This document shows positions 20,311 to 25,513 of a stretch of 25,513 nucleotides of DNA, in pieces. A model generated the notes under the pieces. That model had not been told where the DNA came from and made no database searches. It was given only the letters and a program-made list of their open reading frames with translations. This DNA is from Candidatus Rifleibacteriota bacterium (GTDB taxonomy: Bacteria; Vulcanimicrobiota; Xenobia; Xenobiales; Xenobiaceae), in assembly GCA_900772775.1 (NCBI GenBank), contig CAAGRW010000097.1:1-25513 (forward strand). Reading direction: 5' to 3'. Each line of letters opens with the position of its first letter. The stretch's first letter is position 1. The translations under genes and the position numbers were made by a program.

Positions 20311-22353
20311 TTACTCTTCTGAAGTTTTGTCCTTAGCTTCTTTAGCTTTTTCCGTCGGCACTTTGAGAGTCAACTTGTAGGCCAAAGGGGATTTGAAAGT
20401 GGACAGTTGAGCTTTCGCCAACTCCTCAAACTGAGCAAACTTGTCTTTGTAAATCCAGGTTAAATTTACTTGTGTACGGCTATAGAACCATACTTCCGAG
20501 CCTTTAACTACTGTTTTACAAGTGTAGGAGCCTACATCGTTGCTTAAAGTCATATCCTGAGGTTGAGCTACCACCTTGCTATCTTGAGGAAGAATTACAT
20601 GGTAGCTTATTTCGTCGACAAAAGGAGCGTCAAAACGAACAGGGTAGAGGCGAGAAGCAGTATTGAGACCGGCTTGCAAAGACTGGCCCTGGGTTATGGG
20701 CAGAGGAGTCTCAAAGCGATCTCTTTCGCGACTATAGCGGGCATAGTTGGCAAATTGTACAGACGTACCTACAGTTATCGGTGCTTGGTCGTCCATTTCG
20801 GTGGGGAAGAAGTTGGCATAGGGAATAGTTTGGAAGCAGAAGTTGCTGTTAAACTTACCTATAATCCAATTCACCATTTCTTTGCGTTGGGCATCAGTCA
20901 AAACTTGAGCTTGGCCTTCTGCGGTACGCAAAATGTTAGCACGGGGGCCATTGTAGGTAATATCGGCATTGAGCTGGCCTATGCCGCTAGCTTCGATACG
21001 TCCTTCCATATTGTAAGAACAAATGTTGTCTTCCGGAGAACCTACAGGAGCGCTTATTAAACGGCCGGGCTTAGAACTATGAGGCGAAGGAAGTTCGAGC
21101 ATAGCTGAGCCTTGCCAACCTAAGTTGGGCGCATTGAGAGCAGAGCCTGGTAAAGAAGGATCTATCCACCAAGTTTTGCCGCCGGGATCGGAAACTTTGA
21201 GCAAAAACTGGCTGAAATAGGTCGGTATTGGAGGCAATTCGGCCATAGTCTGCAGATCGGAACTGGCAGCCATATATACATTGACTCTCAAACCGGCTCT
21301 TTTTAAAAGAGCTCCGGTCAGATAAGCTGCGTCTTGATAAGTAAGCAACTTTGAAGCAGTAGCTTGTTTAAAGTCGACAGAACGCCAGATATTCTGATCT
21401 TTATCTAAGACAGAAAACTTGGACATATAACCGAGTATATCTTGTATGCGCTTTTCAGCAGGTTTGCCTACTGAAGTAATGCGGCTACAAAGCATACTTA
21501 AAGAAGCGTCGTTGTCGGAAGTATTCTCATCCCAAACTTCGGCAGCCCACTTGCTGAGATCTTTCCAATTGGAAAAACTAGAAGCAGCTACATATTTGTA
21601 GTAGTTGAATGATGAAGGCATACTGACGTTGCTAGTAATGGCATCGAAAGCTTCTTTGGTCTCCCAGAAGTAGGTACGCATTCCTTTGCTCTCGGTTATT
21701 TTGGGAGAACTAAGGTAAGATACATTGGAAAAAGTATAAGCTTTTTCTTGTGAAGGCACGCTTACTTTGTAAGTAGAGTGCAAAATTGGCAAATCATTTT
21801 GTAAGTAAGAGCAAGCCCACCATTGCTTATCTTTTCTGGGCGCATACTTGGTCTTGACGGAATATTCAATTACTGATCCCACTTCAACGTTGGGAAATTC
21901 CGCTACGTAAATTTGACGATCCTTGTAAATAGGAGCACCGCTGATGGCATCAATAGTTTTGAAATTGGCTGCCGGCACTTCGGTGACTTGTCCATTAGGA
22001 CTAATCGTGCGAGCGTACTCGAATTCTATGCTTTCAAAAGAAGCGTCAAAATTTCTGGGGTAAAGACTAAAAAGCTTTACGCCCTCTTCATTGAGAAGCT
22101 TAATGGCATTATGCTCTGTCGCTTCAGCGGAATAATCTTCGTTGAGCTGATAAGTAAGGTCGTCTTCCAGAATAAGAGCGCAAGCATTCGGATATTCTTT
22201 CAATCCCGGGGAATTAAGAAAACGACTGTCCGGCTTGGAAGGCGAATTGGCAGCTTGTACACTTAAAGGAAGTGTTGCCAATACAAATGCGGCTACGTAC
22301 AAAAAGCATTTAAACTTTTTGCTAAGAAGCTGCGGCCTAAAATTAAACTTCAT
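20311..22353 (-). CDS. Exported DUF3857 protein, degenerate transglutaminase-like domain
   Basis: 680 residues from the ATG at 22353, chosen because GAGGA lies eight bases upstream; an in-frame TTG at 22371 has no such site. A cleavable signal peptide is evident (hydrophobic core then LSVQAAN). The DUF3857 beta domain covers about 50-240. The transglutaminase-like part (about 290-400) keeps its helical frame (YQDAAYLTGALLKRAG) and the WWIDPS end, but the family's catalytic Cys (as in DCKDKA) is Tyr339 in TYQDAA, and the usual FNH His is Leu in SQFLLKV. It is therefore probably not an active transglutaminase or protease. A DUF3858-like C-terminal domain follows (about 540-670), ending in a Lys/Glu-rich tail. 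Cell-envelope role inferred. Confidence 0.85.
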   Translation of the reverse strand: MKFNFRPQLLSKKFKCFLYVAAFVLATLPLSVQAANSPSKPDSRFLNSPGLKEYPNACALILEDDLTYQLNEDYSAEATEHNAIKLLNEEGVKLFSLYPRNFDASFESIEFEYARTISPNGQVTEVPAANFKTIDAISGAPIYKDRQIYVAEFPNVEVGSVIEYSVKTKYAPRKDKQWWACSYLQNDLPILHSTYKVSVPSQEKAYTFSNVSYLSSPKITESKGMRTYFWETKEAFDAITSNVSMPSSFNYYKYVAASSFSNWKDLSKWAAEVWDENTSDNDASLSMLCSRITSVGKPAEKRIQDILGYMSKFSVLDKDQNIWRSVDFKQATASKLLTYQDAAYLTGALLKRAGLRVNVYMAASSDLQTMAELPPIPTYFSQFLLKVSDPGGKTWWIDPSLPGSALNAPNLGWQGSAMLELPSPHSSKPGRLISAPVGSPEDNICSYNMEGRIEASGIGQLNADITYNGPRANILRTAEGQAQVLTDAQRKEMVNWIIGKFNSNFCFQTIPYANFFPTEMDDQAPITVGTSVQFANYARYSRERDRFETPLPITQGQSLQAGLNTASRLYPVRFDAPFVDEISYHVILPQDSKVVAQPQDMTLSNDVGSYTCKTVVKGSEVWFYSRTQVNLTWIYKDKFAQFEELAKAQLSTFKSPLAYKLTLKVPTEKAKEAKDKTSEE

Positions 22354-22454
22354 AAATAAAATCCTCGACAAACTAAAACAGACACACTGCTGGTATTTAA
22401 TCCTAACAGGCGCCTATTGTTTTGTGTATCTTCTCTTTTTCAAGAAAATATTTA

Positions 22455-22751
22455 CTATTTGCCCTTTTTCTTATCGCCTTTAGTATCTTCCGATTTTTCG
22501 AGTGAAGTGCGACCGCTCTTCTGACTGTGCTGAGGAATAGAAATAACTTCTTCTTCTAAGCCGGCTGCTCTAGCCACGTCAGCGTCGGTCGCGCCTTGCA
22601 AATTTGCCAAAACCGTTAATAAGATGGCTGCTTTTTCCAAATTCTCTTCTATGGCGTGCAAGCGAATAAGAATGATGACGGGAACGGTTACACCGATAAT
22701 TACCAGCGCAATGGCGCATAGCAGCAATGCGGTGCTGATAGTTGTAGACAT
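22455..22751 (-). CDS. Small single-pass membrane protein
   Basis: 98 residues, not recognised. One membrane helix (about 6-30, TALLLCAIALVIIGVTVPVIILI), then a short amphipathic helix (RLHAIEENLEKAAILLTVLANL) resembling DUF948-type small membrane proteins, and a charged tail ending in KKKGK. GGGAGGAT about seven bases before the ATG supports translation. It lies about 100 bases before the DUF3857 gene in the same direction, and no terminator was seen between them, so they may be co-transcribed. Confidence 0.75.
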   Translation of the reverse strand: MSTTISTALLLCAIALVIIGVTVPVIILIRLHAIEENLEKAAILLTVLANLQGATDADVARAAGLEEEVISIPQHSQKSGRTSLEKSEDTKGDKKKGK

Positions 22752-22861
22752 GCTTTTATCCTCCCTGTTGAATGTGGCCGCTGACTAAGCGAGTAAAATT
22801 ATGCCAAACATAAAAACAATATGTTGATTTGACATACGCTATGTTGTAAAGCGCAAAAAGC

Positions 22862-22934
22862 TGAGCTTACTTGCACCTTTTGCCACGTGAACTGTGAACG
22901 AATATTTTCTTCCATTACGTGAACTTACCTTCAC
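22862..22934. repeat. Short direct repeats upstream of the small membrane protein
   Basis: ACGTGAAC occurs at 22885-22892 and 22917-22924 (32 bases apart), with a related TGTGAAC at 22893-22899. A second imperfect pair of about 19 bases starts at 22862 and 22921 (14 of 19 equal). They lie upstream of a possible minus-strand promoter (TCAACA, 18-base spacer, CATAAT). They could be operator sites or the remains of a small duplication. Confidence 0.35.
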
Positions 22935-22935
22935 C

Positions 22936-25026
22936 CTATTTTTGAGCTTTCGTTTTAAAGTGGCGCGTGTCGTATATTTTTAATAGGTATGATTTTGGGG
23001 TAACTTCTCCGGGAATTAGGTCTTTTTCATAAGAATTTTCTTCTATAATATTTACCGGTGGCCCAAAAATAACTTCCAGCCTTTGACAAATATCTTTAAA
23101 GACAGCTTGTCCCTGATCCGGGGCTACTGTGTAAGCTCCGCTGCGGGGACGGTGGCTACACAGCCGTTCGCTTACAGCAATTAAATTGTAGCCTTCATGT
23201 TGTACAGCTTCCAAATCGTTGCGACTAAAATGACGGGGTATATATTGACTGCCTAAGTCGCTGATAAAGCCCAAAAAACTTTGGTCTACCAAGGTTTGTT
23301 TGTCAAAGAGCCAAACGTCTTTGCCACTATTGTAAAGATGGCGTGAAAATAAACCTCTGTTGTGGTCTATAACTAAGCGCAAATCTACCAAAGTAAGATC
23401 TGGGTCATAGTAAAAATTATGGTTATAATCGCTGGTCGCTTGCCAAGGTCGCCGTCCTAGAGGAACAAAGATCGCGCTTTCTGATAAATTTTGTTGTGAC
23501 TGGGCGTAATTGCTTATGGCTGGAGCGAGCTTGGTAGAGGGCCAAGGCAATTGCTTGCGTTGTATGGCTTCGCCAAAAGGCAAAATGATAGTGGCAGCCG
23601 TTATTATCGCTAACAACTGAGGAGAAAATTTTTTGTTTTCTCGCAGCGCTTCTAAGCTCATAGCTATACAAACCGCTGCGGCGATAGCAAATAAAAGCAT
23701 AGCTTGGCATGGCCAAAACAGCTTGTTTAGGAGCGGCATGTGGTCGCAAAAAAATTTGTAAGGTAAGGGAATGGGGTGGCCTTGCCAACAAACCAATTGG
23801 GCTTTGTGCTTGAGAAATGGCCCTAAGGGCAGCCAATAAAAGGCTGCGGCGGCCCAGCACCAAAACATCAGCCGACTCTTATTTTTTAGCTCAACTTGGG
23901 TGCAAAGCAACAAAAAAGCCAACACGACCATTAAGCTGATATTGGCTGAAAATGTGGCTTCTGTGGGAATGCTTTGCGGAGGATTGATAGGAGTGCTTAA
24001 ACCTTTGGTCGGCTGAACGAAAGCGTAAAAAGCTTCGCACGAGTAGGCTATACTCTGTCTGTAAAGCGTCGACACATCGGGAACGCGCCCGGGATCGGGA
24101 CGAACCAATCCGGGAATATTGTCGTGAGAAAATAGGCGCGTCAAATAAGGATGAGCAGCTGGCAAAATTATTACGCTGAAGGTTAGGACAAATAGAAGCA
24201 AGCTGCTCCAAGTATCAGCACTAAATTTTAGCCTGAATGAGGGAAGCTTTTTCTCTTTTACCCAACGAAGGGCCGCCGCAGCCGCGTGATAGAGCACAAA
24301 GAACAGTACGAAAATTACGGCAAAATGGCCATAAAACCAATAATTGCAAGCTGCCAAAGCTAGGAGGGCTCCGCTATGGGCCCATTTTACCGGATCATTT
24401 TGTCCCCAAGCTAAAAGAAAACTGCCAACAAAAAAGACCGGCCAAAAAGTTTGCGCTTCGATAATGCGTCCTGTGCTTAATAAGAACCATTGCCAAGGGT
24501 TAAAAGCAAAAAGGAGCCCTCCTAAAAAAGCCGAGCTGGGACGACACCCCATTTTGCCGCAGAGCCAACGCATAGCTAGAGCGTTAATCGCTACGATAAG
24601 GATACACTTTACGTTGTAATAGAGGGGAAAGCCAAACAATTTGGCTAGAGGCCAAGTCCACACAAAATCTAGACCGTTGGCCACACTACTGCGTTCTCCG
24701 AAACTGACTAAGTGATTATATAGCTCTGGAAGTTTGGCTAAAGATCCGCTCAGGCCATAATTAGTGATAAAAAAGTGGAAAGTTTGATAATAATATTGCT
24801 CCCAGGAGTGATAGATCCAGAGCGTTTGTGCTGTATTTTCGTGACCCAAATAGCCTATAACAGCTTGTTTAGCTTGCCAAATAAATGAACCGGCGCACAA
24901 GATAGATAGCAAAATATAAAATATCGCCGAGAAGCGGAAATCGCAAAATGAATCTGCGTGTGCAAAAAAATCTTTTGCGGCAGATGTGTTGTCGGCTGGA
25001 GTTTGGCTTTTGTTTTCGTCTGGCAT
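22936..25026 (-). CDS. Large GT-C-like multi-pass membrane protein
   Basis: 696 residues with about eleven hydrophobic helices between residues 33 and 485 and a soluble C-terminal domain of roughly 200 residues. The pattern (short cytoplasmic N-terminus, first helix, an extracellular loop with YNHLVSFGERSSVANGLDFVWTWPLAKLFG, then many helices) is that of polytopic GT-C glycosyltransferase-like proteins similar to the YfhO or DUF6541 groups, but I do not recognise a specific family and see no proven catalytic motif. The ATG at 25026 has only a weak GTGAGAT upstream. It follows the 25062 frame by 35 bases. A role in adding sugars to envelope polymers is inferred, and no sugar or carrier can be named. 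Confidence 0.75.
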   Translation of the reverse strand: MPDENKSQTPADNTSAAKDFFAHADSFCDFRFSAIFYILLSILCAGSFIWQAKQAVIGYLGHENTAQTLWIYHSWEQYYYQTFHFFITNYGLSGSLAKLPELYNHLVSFGERSSVANGLDFVWTWPLAKLFGFPLYYNVKCILIVAINALAMRWLCGKMGCRPSSAFLGGLLFAFNPWQWFLLSTGRIIEAQTFWPVFFVGSFLLAWGQNDPVKWAHSGALLALAACNYWFYGHFAVIFVLFFVLYHAAAAALRWVKEKKLPSFRLKFSADTWSSLLLFVLTFSVIILPAAHPYLTRLFSHDNIPGLVRPDPGRVPDVSTLYRQSIAYSCEAFYAFVQPTKGLSTPINPPQSIPTEATFSANISLMVVLAFLLLCTQVELKNKSRLMFWCWAAAAFYWLPLGPFLKHKAQLVCWQGHPIPLPYKFFCDHMPLLNKLFWPCQAMLLFAIAAAVCIAMSLEALRENKKFSPQLLAIITAATIILPFGEAIQRKQLPWPSTKLAPAISNYAQSQQNLSESAIFVPLGRRPWQATSDYNHNFYYDPDLTLVDLRLVIDHNRGLFSRHLYNSGKDVWLFDKQTLVDQSFLGFISDLGSQYIPRHFSRNDLEAVQHEGYNLIAVSERLCSHRPRSGAYTVAPDQGQAVFKDICQRLEVIFGPPVNIIEENSYEKDLIPGEVTPKSYLLKIYDTRHFKTKAQK

Positions 25027-25061
25027 GATCTCACAAGTGGCAAAGTGTTGGCAAAATAAGG

Positions 25062-25460
25062 CTATCTAACTTCAGGAGGTGGCGGCCCTTCTCGTTCAAT
25101 AGGAGGAATGGCGGGGTTTAATTCCTTACGCAGAGCAGCCTCTGATTCCGATAAAGCAAGAGATTCTTTTATTAAGTGCAAAGTTTTAGGGTAGAGTAAA
25201 TCCTGTACAAACCGTTTATCGAGTGCTTTTAATTCTGGCTCTCGAAGCAAAACTTCCCATTGTCTCTCTGGAATAAGTTTGACAGCTTCATCATGTAAAA
25301 TGCTTAAGCGCAATGAGGATATTCTGAGTCTTTCCAATACAATTAAGCATTCCTGAGCTTGTTGGGGCTGAAGTTTGGGGTGAGCAATTTGGCAAAGGTT
25401 TTGCAAAGCAATAAGTATTCTCAGGGGATGAAGTTCCAATTGAGAGGCTTTTTTTAACAA
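25062..25460 (-). CDS. Helical protein, start unclear
   Basis: Up to 132 residues, mostly helical and rich in Leu, Gln and Glu, with a Pro-rich end (PPIEREGPPPPEVR); not recognised. The only starts in this frame are TTG codons (25460 or 25439), and neither has a ribosome site. An in-frame stop lies two codons before the first TTG. A run of seven A (minus strand, about 25450-25456) sits at the front, and another frame is open from the window edge up to that run, so the real gene may begin upstream with a frameshift. It is the first readable element of the unit with the GT-C-like gene. Treat it as possibly incomplete or broken. Confidence 0.5.
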   Translation of the reverse strand: MLKKASQLELHPLRILIALQNLCQIAHPKLQPQQAQECLIVLERLRISSLRLSILHDEAVKLIPERQWEVLLREPELKALDKRFVQDLLYPKTLHLIKESLALSESEAALRKELNPAIPPIEREGPPPPEVR

Positions 25461-25513
25461 TTGTTAGAGAAAAAGGCTTTAAGGCTATAAGCGCTAGAGA
25501 GATTGGAAAAACC

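Noticed and set aside
22380..22440. Terminator between the small membrane protein and the DUF3857 gene
   Set aside because: The near-palindrome AACAGGCGCCTATT has its T-run only on the plus strand, opposite to both genes.

Overview
The window looks like a chromosomal segment of an uncultured, probably anaerobic bacterium of moderate GC content. Anaerobic life is suggested by a desulfoferrodoxin-type superoxide reductase, a full lower-glycolysis cluster and an ABC-type oligosaccharide importer. Two lipoproteins with lipoboxes, a signal-peptide-bearing DUF3857 protein and two large GT-C-like membrane proteins point to a cell with a developed envelope. The gap-pgk-tpiA-secG order occurs in several phyla, so I do not assign a phylum. 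There are no rRNA or tRNA genes, insertion sequences, integrases, CRISPR arrays or phage genes, so this is core rather than mobile DNA.

Layout. 1-3240 (minus): a maltose/maltodextrin-type ABC importer operon (binding lipoprotein, MalF-like and MalG-like permeases) ending in a strong terminator; no ATPase gene is present in the window. 3241-3588: a divergent control region with three copies of an 11-bp motif and two hairpins in front of gap. 3589-7197 (plus): gap, pgk, tpiA, secG, with a hairpin terminator after gap and another after pgk. 7449-8750 (minus): a subtilisin-family protease with a propeptide-like N-terminus but no signal peptide. 9031-10337 (plus): a helix-turn-helix/coiled-coil protein and desulfoferrodoxin, closed by a very long bidirectional terminator. 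10459-13059 (minus): a membrane-anchored helical-repeat protein and a large lipoprotein with a possible RNA switch at its ribosome binding site. 13364-15703 (minus): a 77-residue protein and an EF-G-like GTPase. 15916-16311 (minus): RidA. 16520-18400 (plus): a DUF2723 membrane protein preceded by a structured element. 18387-20161 (minus): IspE and a MobA-like nucleotidyltransferase. 20311-25460 (minus): a DUF3857 protein with a degenerate transglutaminase-like domain, a small membrane protein, a second GT-C-like membrane protein and a fragmentary helical protein.

How it fits together. Sugar import and triose-phosphate metabolism are divergently transcribed from a shared control region, consistent with coordinated carbohydrate use. 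The right half deals mainly with the cell envelope (lipoproteins, GT-C-like proteins, isoprenoid precursor synthesis). Much of the regulation that can be read directly is at the RNA level: most transcription units end in clear hairpins and several have structured leaders.

I do not see an obvious new multi-gene defence or mobile system. The best leads are the alternative-pairing leader of the lipoprotein at 13059, the three-site operator candidate at 3331-3393, the desulfoferrodoxin lacking one iron-ligand cysteine, the unexplained hairpin element at 16430-16492, and the RacA-like HTH/coiled-coil protein.
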